NCBI GenBank assembly: GCA_902826165.1
Contig: CADEDV010000005.1
Location: 4,499 to 68,498 of the forward strand
Length of the DNA: 64,000 nt
Source: an uncultured Bacteroidota bacterium
Lineage (GTDB): Bacteria > Bacteroidota > Bacteroidia > Chitinophagales > Chitinophagaceae
Direction of reading: 5' to 3'
Below the pieces are notes generated by a model. That model saw only the letters and a list, made by a program, of their open reading frames with translations. It searched no databases and had not been told where the DNA came from. A program made the position numbers and the translations under genes. Positions 1-7,549 of the stretch are shown here, in pieces (position 1 is the first letter of the stretch; the number at the start of each line of letters is the position of its first letter).

Positions 1-686
1 CGGGTGGTTCGTTGCTCAATTCTTTTTTCATAGGCTAATCCCTGGAAAATGCGATGCACATAAATACCAGGTGTATGAATATGATCAGGATCCAATGCAC
101 CGGCCGGAACCAGCTCTTCCACTTCTGCAATGGTGATCCTTCCTGCCATCGCCATCATCGGGTTAAAATTCCTGGCCGTTTCTTTATAGATGAGATTTCC
201 TTGTGTATCGCCTCTCCATGCTTTTACAATGGCAAAGTCGGCATCAAAAGCATACTCCATCAGGTAATCTTTCCCATTAAAATTTCTTACTTCTTTGCCA
301 TCCGCCACCTCCGTACCCACGCCGGCAGGAGTAAAAACAGCCGGCATACCATACCCGGCAGCCAGGCAGCGGGTGGCCAGTGTTCCTTGTGGAATAAGCT
401 CCACTTCCAGTTCACCACTTAATAATTGCCTTTCGAATTCGGCATTCTCACCTACATAAGAAGAGATCATTTTTTTAACCTGCTTTTGTTGCAGCATCAG
501 CCCGATGCCAAAATCATCCACACCGGCATTGTTGGAGATACAGGTAAGTCCCTTTATACCTTTTTTGACAAGAGCAGTAATGCAATTTTCGGGGATACCA
601 CAGAGGCCAAAGCCTCCGAGCATGATCACAGCTCCATCATGAATATCATGAATAGCCTGTTCGGCAGTAGTAACAACTTTGTTCAT
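1..686 (-). CDS. scoA: 3-oxoacid CoA-transferase subunit A, 3' end cut by window edge
   Basis: Subunit A of succinyl-CoA:3-ketoacid CoA-transferase, which moves CoA between succinyl-CoA and acetoacetate in ketone-body and short-chain acid use. The frame is read on the minus strand from ATG at 686 and stays open to base 1. It begins [18 protein letters not shown] and contains the family glycine motif [11 protein letters not shown] (about residues 24-34) and [12 protein letters not shown]. About 228 residues are visible. The family is usually 230-240 long, so only the last few residues are missing. The catalytic glutamate is on subunit B, which normally follows and would lie to the left of the window. 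The gene sits 55 bp after the DUF4296 gene on the same strand, so it may be the end of that operon, but its function is unrelated. Confidence 0.93.
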   Translation of the reverse strand, partial: MNKVVTTAEQAIHDIHDGAVIMLGGFGLCGIPENCITALVKKGIKGLTCISNNAGVDDFGIGLMLQQKQVKKMISSYVGENAEFERQLLSGELEVELIPQGTLATRCLAAGYGMPAVFTPAGVGTEVADGKEVRNFNGKDYLMEYAFDADFAIVKAWRGDTQGNLIYKETARNFNPMMAMAGRITIAEVEELVPAGALDPDHIHTPGIYVHRIFQGLAYEKRIEQRTT

Positions 687-741
687 TGGCAAATAATCAG
701 GGGATAAAAATACAGAAGTTCAGCAGATCAGCACCAGGTTA

Positions 742-1161
742 TCAGTTTACTTCAATCGGCTTTCTTACTTTCTTCTCCGGCGGATTCACATCAAAGGGAG
801 GTTTTTCAGGAATATTAGCTTCGGGTGGCAGGCTTTGCTGCTGTCCTCTTACATTTAGCGAATCCAATATCTCTTTCATCAGTTTAGGATGAATCCGGTA
901 ATAGGCGAAGCTTTCAGCATATTGATCCCGGTTTGTCTTATTCAGGCGAAAAATGCGTTCATACATTTTAATATACTCTGCTGTATCACGCAGGGAACTG
1001 TCCCTGGCCAGCATATATTCTTTCACGAACTCATCAGCCCGCAACATATCCCACATCAGGTCTTCCATTTTTTCTTTAGGCAAAACACCCTTAGGGACAT
1101 CGCCTTTGGAGCCACAAGCAACGATAAGGGTAACAAGAACTATAAAAAAGCTAATTCTCAT
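742..1161 (-). CDS. DUF4296 lipoprotein
   Basis: A 139-residue lipoprotein. The N-terminus MRISFFIVLVTLIVACGSKGD has a short hydrophobic signal and a lipobox (LIVAC), so the mature protein should be anchored through Cys16. Residues of about 25-110 match the pattern of the Bacteroidota DUF4296 family: GVLPKEKMEDLMWDMLRADE, then a helical stretch ending in FAYYRIHPKLMKEILDSL. The C-terminus is proline-rich (PPEANIPEKPPF). The function is not known. Its ATG overlaps the porD stop by 4 bases, so the two are translationally coupled, and a role in the envelope or in T9SS assembly is a guess from that context. The family call is from recalled sequence pattern, not a search. Confidence 0.85.
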   Translation of the reverse strand: MRISFFIVLVTLIVACGSKGDVPKGVLPKEKMEDLMWDMLRADEFVKEYMLARDSSLRDTAEYIKMYERIFRLNKTNRDQYAESFAYYRIHPKLMKEILDSLNVRGQQQSLPPEANIPEKPPFDVNPPEKKVRKPIEVN

Positions 1162-2075
1162 TTGATCTCTTTGTAAGCTGAGGCATTAGTTACATCCAGG
1201 CGGACCAGCATATCCTTTGCTCTTGTTTTTACTTCTCCATTCCCTTTGCTGAATATTTTAACCAGTTCAGCACTTTTACCCTGGAAAAAGAACTGGAGTA
1301 ACATGGAATTGGGATTCTCTGAGTTGATCGTATTCAAAAAATTCAATGCATTTAGAATACCGTTTCTGCCTTCGTCTTCATTTTCGGCAAATATGTCCAT
1401 GCCGGAACGGTAATAAGCGTACAATACATCATGGATCAGTGCAAACCGTGTATTATTCAGGTTTTCAGCCAGCCAGTACCGGTTACGGAGGCTTTCAAAC
1501 GATTTCCAGCCGGTTATGTCGCCACTCTCCGGGGCATTGTTCACAATATTCCAGGCCTTCTTAAAATAAGGGTCTCCACCCCGCAGTGAAAAGGAATCAT
1601 AATCCATTCCCAGTATGAGATTGATATAATAGGCCAGTATCGCCGGAAGATTAGCGGCCATCGGGTCATTTCCCTGTACCCTGTTCTCATTGAATTCAAC
1701 AGGCTGAAATTCGATATACCGGAATATAATATCATCATCAATGAAATTGATGATAGGAGAATCATAGGTAGTGTTATACACAGGGCGGGCCGCCTGTACA
1801 GTTAATTTTGCCTTGTAAATGTTATTACCCATCTCCTGGTCAATATTGAGCAGGAAATTACATTGTATCTTTTCATTTGGATTAAATACATCAACCGACC
1901 ACTTCCTGTTATTGATAAAATTGGTCAGCGTTGTCTGCAGGGTATTGAATATCTTCTTATCAATATTCGTACTGATCCTGCTGGTGATCACGGTAAGCCT
2001 TGCTTGTATATCCTGTGCATCTGCAGCAATAACAGCCAGCAGGAATGATGTGATCAGTACAATTTTTCTATGCAT
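1158..2075 (-). CDS. porD: PorD (DUF4835), type IX secretion protein
   Basis: A 305-residue periplasmic protein of the DUF4835 family, named PorD in type IX secretion work. It has a cleavable signal peptide (MHRKIVLITSFLLAVIAADAQ, cut after about residue 20). The mature start DIQARLTVITSRISTNIDKK and the stretch around GMDYDSFSLRGGDPYFKKA (about residues 155-173) are typical of the family. In Bacteroidota it commonly follows coaBC, as here, with an 8-base overlap. It supports a T9SS in this organism, in agreement with the sorting domains on the proteins at 9312, 10616 and 51164. Its exact step in the secretion machine is not clear from sequence. Confidence 0.88.
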   Translation of the reverse strand: MHRKIVLITSFLLAVIAADAQDIQARLTVITSRISTNIDKKIFNTLQTTLTNFINNRKWSVDVFNPNEKIQCNFLLNIDQEMGNNIYKAKLTVQAARPVYNTTYDSPIINFIDDDIIFRYIEFQPVEFNENRVQGNDPMAANLPAILAYYINLILGMDYDSFSLRGGDPYFKKAWNIVNNAPESGDITGWKSFESLRNRYWLAENLNNTRFALIHDVLYAYYRSGMDIFAENEDEGRNGILNALNFLNTINSENPNSMLLQFFFQGKSAELVKIFSKGNGEVKTRAKDMLVRLDVTNASAYKEIK

Positions 2076-3264
2076 AGTATAACCGGATTATAGTATCAAC
2101 AATATCTTTTGCAACCGCCTGTTTCGATTTCATTTCAAAATTAAACTCCTGCCCTTCCTTTCCGAAAATAGTGACTTTATTAGTGTCATGCCCGAAACCA
2201 GCACCGCTGTCATTCAGCGAATTCAATACAATAAGATCGGCATTCTTTCGCACCAGTTTCTCCTTTGCATTGGCCTGTTCATTATTTGTCTCCAGGGCAA
2301 ACCCAACTAACACCTGCCCTTTTCTTTTCTTTTCGCCCAGTTCTTTCAGGATATCTTTTGTCTTTGTTAACTCCACCGTAAGTCCATTTTCCTTTTTCTT
2401 GATCTTTTCCGCTGCTGTTATAACCGGAGTATAATCGGCCACAGCTGCCGACATAATAGCTACATCCGTAGTTTCATAGACCTCCATACAAGCCGCAAAC
2501 ATTTCTGCAGCTGTCTTCACTTTTTTAACGATGATCCCGTTTCCCGGTAACTCTGCCTGGACAGGGCCTGTTACCAATGTCACTTCAGCTCCCTGTTGTT
2601 GTAATTCCCGGGCAATAGCTATCCCCATCTTCCCGGAAGAGTGATTGCCAATAAAACGAACGGGATCAATTGGTTCGTATGTAGGCCCTGCAGTTACCAA
2701 TGCTTTTTTACCGGCGAGCGGACGGGTCAAAAAAAAATTGTCGAGTAAGTATTGAATGATCTGCTCCGGTTCCGCCATTCTTCCATCGCCAAATAAGCCA
2801 CTGGCCAGTTCTCCTTTTTCTACCGGGATGATCCTGTTACCGAAAGATTCAATTTTCTGAAGGTTGATCTTTGTAGCAGGATGCTGCCACATATCTTCAT
2901 CCATAGCAGGAGCGATCACAACAGGACAGGTGGCCGATAAATAAGCGGCCAGTAAAAGATTATCGCATTGCCCGGATGCCATTTTAGCCAGCGTATTGCA
3001 GCTTAGCGGGGCCAGCAGCATTATATCAGCCCAGCGACCAAGCATGACATGGTTGGCCCAGCTTTGCTCATCAAACAGGTCAGTTAAAACCGGGTTTTTA
3101 GAAAGCGTCGAGAGAGTTAAGGGGGAAACAAAATCTTTTGCAGCGGGTGTCATGATCACTTTTACCTCGGCACCGGCTTTTACCAGCAACCGTACCAGGT
3201 AGATGGATTTGTAAGCGGCTATACTTCCTGTGATGCCAAGCAATATTTTTTTTCCCTGCAGCAT
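2068..3264 (-). CDS. coaBC: Bifunctional CoA biosynthesis protein CoaBC
   Basis: Makes 4'-phosphopantetheine in two steps of coenzyme A synthesis: CTP-dependent joining of 4'-phosphopantothenate to cysteine (CoaB) and FMN-dependent decarboxylation (CoaC). The 398 residues hold both domains. The N-terminal flavoprotein half (about 1-180) has GITGSIAAYKS, NTLAKMASGQCDNLL and the PAMDEDMW motif. The C-terminal ligase half (about 187-398) has VTAGPTYEPIDPVRFIGNHS with SSGKMG and SAAVADYTP. Length is normal for a fused enzyme. ATG at 3264 is preceded by 83 bp after rpoZ that contains a weak hairpin. Confidence 0.97.
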   Translation of the reverse strand: MLQGKKILLGITGSIAAYKSIYLVRLLVKAGAEVKVIMTPAAKDFVSPLTLSTLSKNPVLTDLFDEQSWANHVMLGRWADIMLLAPLSCNTLAKMASGQCDNLLLAAYLSATCPVVIAPAMDEDMWQHPATKINLQKIESFGNRIIPVEKGELASGLFGDGRMAEPEQIIQYLLDNFFLTRPLAGKKALVTAGPTYEPIDPVRFIGNHSSGKMGIAIARELQQQGAEVTLVTGPVQAELPGNGIIVKKVKTAAEMFAACMEVYETTDVAIMSAAVADYTPVITAAEKIKKKENGLTVELTKTKDILKELGEKKRKGQVLVGFALETNNEQANAKEKLVRKNADLIVLNSLNDSGAGFGHDTNKVTIFGKEGQEFNFEMKSKQAVAKDIVDTIIRLYYA

Positions 3265-3296
3265 TTGTCAAAAGTACTATTTACTTATAGAAAGCA

Positions 3297-3324
3297 AAAG
3301 CGATCCCACCGGTAGTGAGATCGC
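3297..3324 (-). terminator. Weak hairpin between rpoZ and coaBC
   Basis: Arms gcgatc (3300-3305) and gatcgc (3319-3324) pair perfectly. After a single mismatch the inner arms cac (3307-3309) and gtg (3315-3317) also pair, around a 5-base loop. On the minus strand the stem is followed by CTTTTGCTTTC, a poor T-tract. It lies between rpoZ and coaBC and may be a partial terminator or an RNA-stability hairpin that lowers coaBC expression relative to bamD-rpoZ. Confidence 0.45.
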
Positions 3325-3347
3325 AATTATATATTCAGTTAGCTGTC

Positions 3348-3689
3348 TTAGCTGAACAGTTCATCATCTCCCTTACGGAAATAGACTTTCTCATCCATGA
3401 ATTCCTGGGTTGCCAGTAATGCAGGATTCGGCATACGTTCATAAGCCCTGGATATCTCGATCTGCTCTTTATTCTCATGGATCTCTTCCAGGCTGTCGGT
3501 ATGGCTTGCAAACTCCTCAAGCTTATTATGCAATTCCTCTTTCAGGGAAATGTTGATCTGGTTGGCCCTTTTGGCAACAATAGAAATTGATTCATACAAA
3601 TTTCCTGTTTTGCCTTTCAGATCATCCAGGTTGCGGGTTTCCACATTATTAGTGATCCCTGCACTAAGCTGACGTCTTAATTTGCTCAT
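3348..3689 (-). CDS. rpoZ: RNA polymerase omega subunit
   Basis: A 113-residue omega subunit of the Bacteroidota type, which helps assemble the beta' subunit of RNA polymerase. The stretch NLYESISIVAKRANQINI (residues 31-48) corresponds to the conserved omega core. It continues with a helical charged region and YERMPNPALLATQEFMDEKVYFR. The gene overlaps the end of bamD by 26 bp and lies upstream of coaBC, which is its usual neighbour in many bacteria. ATG at 3689 is the first start that keeps the conserved N-terminus. Confidence 0.92.
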   Translation of the reverse strand: MSKLRRQLSAGITNNVETRNLDDLKGKTGNLYESISIVAKRANQINISLKEELHNKLEEFASHTDSLEEIHENKEQIEISRAYERMPNPALLATQEFMDEKVYFRKGDDELFS

Positions 3690-4482
3690 TGCTTAAATTT
3701 TTAATATTGGTTTGCGATTGCTTTAAAAAATCTTCGGCTTCTGTCTTCAGTTTACTTTCCGGGAAACGATCCACAAATTCATGGCACTCATTAATTACCT
3801 TTTCATACCGTTCCACCTGTTTTTCCTCCACACTCAGCTGCGCATAGCGGTAATAGGATTTTATGACCATCAGCTTATACTCATCTGCCTTTTGTGATTC
3901 CGGATAGTCTTCCAGCAAGGTGGTAAATGATACACCCGCTGCCCTAAACTGCCCCAGGTCGTAATAGAGCTGAGCACTCTGGTGGTCCTTTGTTTCCAGC
4001 TTCTGGCGGCAAATATCAATGATCTCGTTCGCCTCTTTATTTCTTTCCGAGCCGGGATGCATATTGATAAAGGTCTGCATCATGCCCATGGCTTTGATCG
4101 TATTGGTTTGATCCAGCGTTGGTTTGGGAGATTGCTTATAAAAAGAATAAGCCCGCATATAATCCACCTCCTCTGCCCGGCTGCTGTTCGGGAATATTTC
4201 TAAAAAGGTTTTAAAAAGATTTTCCGCATTGAAATAATCCAGCTGGTAGTAGGCGCAATAGGCGTACTTGTAATAAATATTCTCAAACTCCTTACCTGTT
4301 TTAAAATAGGGCATCACATCTTCATACACCACCTGGGCCTTTGAATACTTCTTTTTTACAAAGAACTGCTCTGCCATACGCAGTTTATACTCCGGGTCAG
4401 GATTTTTGAGGAGTTTGGTCATGCTGCCTCCGCCACAACCGGCGAGAAGCACCGCTAAAAATAATACAGCTGTAAAACGCAT
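3664..4482 (-). CDS. bamD: Outer-membrane assembly lipoprotein BamD
   Basis: A periplasm-facing lipoprotein of the Bam complex, which folds beta-barrel proteins into the outer membrane. With the ATG at 4482 it is 272 residues long and starts MRFTAVLFLAVLLAGCGGG, a clean lipobox (LLAGC). A TTG 12 bases further up is in frame but would only lengthen the signal. Mature residues hold TPR-like helical repeats: MAEQFFVKKKYSKAQVVYED, YFNAENLFKTFLEIFPNSSR and GVSFTTLLEDYPESQKADEY, the typical BamD spacing. It is the first gene of the minus-strand run to porD, which links barrel assembly with T9SS genes. Confidence 0.92.
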   Translation of the reverse strand: MRFTAVLFLAVLLAGCGGGSMTKLLKNPDPEYKLRMAEQFFVKKKYSKAQVVYEDVMPYFKTGKEFENIYYKYAYCAYYQLDYFNAENLFKTFLEIFPNSSRAEEVDYMRAYSFYKQSPKPTLDQTNTIKAMGMMQTFINMHPGSERNKEANEIIDICRQKLETKDHQSAQLYYDLGQFRAAGVSFTTLLEDYPESQKADEYKLMVIKSYYRYAQLSVEEKQVERYEKVINECHEFVDRFPESKLKTEAEDFLKQSQTNIKNLSNEQIKTSA

Positions 4483-4602
4483 AAAGGTTGGCAAAGTTAA
4501 TTGATATGGGCAAAAGTTCCGGAAAAAAGATAGGTGGCCAAAAACAGCCCGTTAAGGTTTTGGTAAAGGCCTCAAAACCCGGCTTTTACCAGCAAAACCA
4601 TT

Positions 4603-4632
4603 AAAAAACCCCTCCCTGTAAAGGGAGGGGTT
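4603..4632 (-). terminator. Terminator of the OmpA-family gene
   Basis: A perfect 10-bp stem, aacccctccc (4607-4616) with gggaggggtt (4623-4632), closes a 6-base loop. On the minus strand it is followed by a run of T (complement of A at 4603-4608). It lies 30 bp after the stop of the OmpA gene. A second, imperfect hairpin with arms ggtaaaggcc and ggcttttacc lies just beyond it at 4562-4590. Confidence 0.9.
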
Positions 4633-4661
4633 ACTATTAGCAAAAAGTATAACGAGAAATT

Positions 4662-6356
4662 TTAGTTCTTACGCAGGTTCGGGTGCGGAGGAGTAACCGT
4701 GTTAGGTCCATCTTCGCCTTCAGCAGCTGCACGCAGGTCAACGGTATTGCAATCACCACCTTCCTGGCCGTAGTTAAAGATAAAGCGGTCTACACTGATA
4801 CCTTCTTTTTCCACCATATAAGAGATCACTTTATTTACATGATCCCAGCTCAGTTGCTGCTCTTTTTTGTTAGAAGCGCAATAGCCAACTACCACTACTT
4901 TACAACCCGGGTTGTTACGCATTCTTGAAGCAACAGAAGCCAGTACAGCTTTGTTGTCATCATTCAGGTTGTTAGAACCGGCTCTGAAAGATACGCTTGG
5001 TAAAGCACCAAGTGATATTGCACAATCATCTTTCTTAACACCCCATCCCGGGCAAGTTGAATCAGGGCAAGGTACTTTGCAGGCACCGATACCATCTGCA
5101 TCAACAGGCTGGCAATATGTTGGAGTGATCAGTTCTTTATCCTTACAATCAGGTACACCATCACCATCAGTATCTTTAGATACACCATGGCTGTCTACAG
5201 GGCAACCCTGTGGAGTTTGTTCCTGGTCGAACTGGTCTGTTACACCATCGCCATCGCTATCAGGCAGAACTGGCTTAGGCAGACGCATCAAACGTGGGTT
5301 GCGGATCTCGCTGTAAGCATAATCCAGTGGGTTCAACCACCACAGTGGTTCAACAGATTTTGCACCCAGGTTAATATTCAAACCAAGAGAAGTGAAGTTG
5401 TAAGAATCGAAATCACCTGTTTGAGCAGCATCACCAACAGGATTTTCCTGCCAGCGCTGACCATCTAACAGGTCATCTTTAGTAATCGTCCACCTGTTTT
5501 CCAAAGCCAGGTTAAGACGGTTGCTCAATTTGAAAGCTAAACCTATACCAAGTGTACCGGTAGGCTTGAACGTATTACCGAATAATTTCGGACGACGTTC
5601 GCCCTGGTTTTCAGCAGCTGTTTCATATGAGTCATCCATCAGATCTTTCAATGCCTTGCGGGTATCTTTCCTGTTCTTATAAACACCACCTGTGATGTTA
5701 TTGAAGAAGTCATAAGGAGTGTTGCCGTCAAGAGCATTTACTTTAGTTTCATATACGGTACCACCGATACCAGCAAATCCGTAGATATTGAAACCGGTTT
5801 TAGATTTGTGGAAACGTATATTGTTCAGGGTAACAACACCTTGTAAAGAAAGGTCCTGTACTTTAGAACGATAGTTATAATAAACAGGGTCGAAAGGCTG
5901 AGTACCAGTAGGGTCAAGAGTTCCCGCTGTGTAATCAGGCATACCTGGCTGCCTTACCGGTGCATTGTAGTTGCTGAACCAGGCCGGGTTGTAACCATAA
6001 TTGTTTGATTGAATCCAGCTAAGACCTTTACCAACGGCATTGATGTATTCTAAACGCATAGAGAATACATAACCAAAAGCTTTTCTAACGTGGATACCGA
6101 AATTCGGAGCCGTCAGGAAAACCGATGGCACATCACCGCTAATCTGGAAAAGACCATATTTCAGACCGATTTCCCACTGGTTGCGGGGTTTTGCGGGGAA
6201 ATTACCTGTTCCTTGCAGGAACTCATTGTGCTGAGGCATTCTTTTGGAAGGTATCTGAGTAGAATCATACGTAGTTCCAATCTTCACCTGAGAAAACATG
6301 TTCAATGACAGGAAGAATGCAGCCATCAAGAACATTAAATACTTTTTGCTTGCCAT
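4662..6356 (-). CDS. OmpA-family protein with barrel, thrombospondin type 3 repeats and unusual OmpA domain
   Basis: A 564-residue outer-membrane protein. A signal peptide (to about FSQ, residue 22) is followed by an N-terminal beta-barrel-like region (about 45-355) ending in SLGLNINLGAKS. Next come calcium-binding thrombospondin type 3 repeats (DSDGDGVTDQFD and DTDGDGVPDCKD, about 363-412), a cysteine-rich linker, and a C-terminal OmpA-like domain (about 450-545, with LPSVSFRAGSNNLNDDNK). The family ties the outer membrane to peptidoglycan. Here the sites that normally bind diaminopimelate are changed: the GHTD motif reads GYCA, and the LSxxRA motif reads LSWDHV. Cysteines at NPGC, GYC and GGDC suggest disulfides. 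It has its own promoter and terminator, so it is monocistronic. Confidence 0.88.
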   Translation of the reverse strand: MASKKYLMFLMAAFFLSLNMFSQVKIGTTYDSTQIPSKRMPQHNEFLQGTGNFPAKPRNQWEIGLKYGLFQISGDVPSVFLTAPNFGIHVRKAFGYVFSMRLEYINAVGKGLSWIQSNNYGYNPAWFSNYNAPVRQPGMPDYTAGTLDPTGTQPFDPVYYNYRSKVQDLSLQGVVTLNNIRFHKSKTGFNIYGFAGIGGTVYETKVNALDGNTPYDFFNNITGGVYKNRKDTRKALKDLMDDSYETAAENQGERRPKLFGNTFKPTGTLGIGLAFKLSNRLNLALENRWTITKDDLLDGQRWQENPVGDAAQTGDFDSYNFTSLGLNINLGAKSVEPLWWLNPLDYAYSEIRNPRLMRLPKPVLPDSDGDGVTDQFDQEQTPQGCPVDSHGVSKDTDGDGVPDCKDKELITPTYCQPVDADGIGACKVPCPDSTCPGWGVKKDDCAISLGALPSVSFRAGSNNLNDDNKAVLASVASRMRNNPGCKVVVVGYCASNKKEQQLSWDHVNKVISYMVEKEGISVDRFIFNYGQEGGDCNTVDLRAAAEGEDGPNTVTPPHPNLRKN

Positions 6357-6399
6357 AACTAAGGATTAAGATTTACGAAAACATTGTCCTAATAATTTG

Positions 6400-6429
6400 C
6401 AAAAATAGAGCTTGACGCTTAAAAACCAA
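6400..6429 (-). promoter_or_regulatory. Promoter of the OmpA-family gene
   Basis: On the minus strand a TTG (complement of 6427-6429) is followed after 19 bases by TATTTTTG (complement of 6400-6407). This matches the Bacteroidota sigma-ABfr consensus TTG-N17-23-TAnnTTTG very well. It places the transcript start near 6394 and leaves a leader of about 38 nt before the ATG at 6356. Confidence 0.75.
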
Positions 6430-6481
6430 ATTTTTACAGTATTTATTTAGGCCTGTTCGTATTATTTTTCAATTACTTAGT

Positions 6482-6505
6482 CAACAAATGAGGTCATTTT
6501 GTTGC
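6482..6505. other. Imperfect dyad in the ompA / polyprenyl synthetase divergent gap
   Basis: caacaaatga (6483-6492) and tcattttgttg (6495-6505) form an inverted repeat with a 1-base bulge and a 2-base centre. The dyad lies between two divergent genes, about 50 bp upstream of the polyprenyl synthetase start, so it could be an operator or a transcript hairpin. Nothing in the sequence decides which. Confidence 0.35.
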
Positions 6506-6551
6506 ATGATGCAGTAATTATTTTTTCCAGCGTAAATTGCTCTTTTTTGAC

Positions 6552-7514
6552 ATGAAGCTACCCGTTGACCTCATCGAGCCCGAATTAAAAAATTTTGCAC
6601 TGCATTTCAGGGAAGCTGTTCGCAGCAATACCCCGCTGCTGGACCGTATCATGCGATTTATCGTAAAAAGAAAGGGCAAACAACTGCGACCGATGTTTGT
6701 GCTTCTTTCTGCAAAATTGAACGGAGAAGTGAACGATGCCGCTTACCGGGCTGCTTCACTGGTTGAACTGCTGCATACCGCCACCCTGGTTCACGATGAT
6801 GTGGTAGATGATTCCATGGAACGGAGAGGTTTTTTCTCCACCTATGCTTTATGGAAGGCAAAAGCCAATGTACTGATCGGTGATTACCTTTTAGCAAAAG
6901 GCCTGCTGCTTTCACTTGATCATAATGACCATCGTATCCTTCATATCCTTTCTGATGCTGTCCGTAAAATGAGCGAGGGTGAATTATTGCAACTGGAAAA
7001 AGCCCGTTCTTTAAACCTGAAAGAAGATGTTTATTTCGAGATCATCAAAAACAAAACGGCTTCACTGCTGGCCTCTGCCTGCGCTGCCGGTGCCTGGTCA
7101 ACCAGCAATGATGAAACGATAACGGAGAAAATGAGATTGTTTGGTGAAAAAGCAGGTATCGCTTTCCAGATCAAGGATGACCTGTTTGATTATGCCAGTG
7201 AAAACGTTGGCAAACCAACCGGCAATGATATCAAAGAAAAAAAATTGACACTGCCGCTTATTTATTCACTTAACAATATCGACAAAGCAACAAGGCGGAA
7301 GATGATCTATATCATCAAAAACAATAACACGGATAAAAAGAAAGTAAGGTGGGTAATAGAACAGGTGGAACAAAGCGGTGGCATCAGCTATGCCACTCAA
7401 AAAATGAATGCATACAAAGAAGAAGCTTTGCATTTATTGCACCAGTTTCCTGAAACTCCTATCCGGAAAGGATTAGAAGACATGGTACTGTTTGTTACTG
7501 ATCGTAAATACTAA
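6552..7514 (+). CDS. Polyprenyl diphosphate synthase
   Basis: A trans-prenyltransferase that extends allylic diphosphates with isopentenyl diphosphate, most likely to make the side chain of menaquinone. ATG at 6552 gives 320 residues. A TTG 15 bases upstream is in frame but adds nothing conserved. The first aspartate-rich motif is VHDDVVDDS (near residue 80) and the second is FQIKDDLFDY (near 205). Together they bind the Mg-diphosphate substrates. RKGKQLRPMFVLLSA (about 38-52) is the conserved IPP-binding region. Chain length cannot be read from sequence with confidence, so I give no symbol. recJ follows 35 bp downstream, probably on the same transcript. Confidence 0.93.
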   Translation: MKLPVDLIEPELKNFALHFREAVRSNTPLLDRIMRFIVKRKGKQLRPMFVLLSAKLNGEVNDAAYRAASLVELLHTATLVHDDVVDDSMERRGFFSTYALWKAKANVLIGDYLLAKGLLLSLDHNDHRILHILSDAVRKMSEGELLQLEKARSLNLKEDVYFEIIKNKTASLLASACAAGAWSTSNDETITEKMRLFGEKAGIAFQIKDDLFDYASENVGKPTGNDIKEKKLTLPLIYSLNNIDKATRRKMIYIIKNNNTDKKKVRWVIEQVEQSGGISYATQKMNAYKEEALHLLHQFPETPIRKGLEDMVLFVTDRKY

Positions 7515-7549
7515 ATCAGGTTAAGCTCAAAAAAGAGTAGTGTTGCAAG

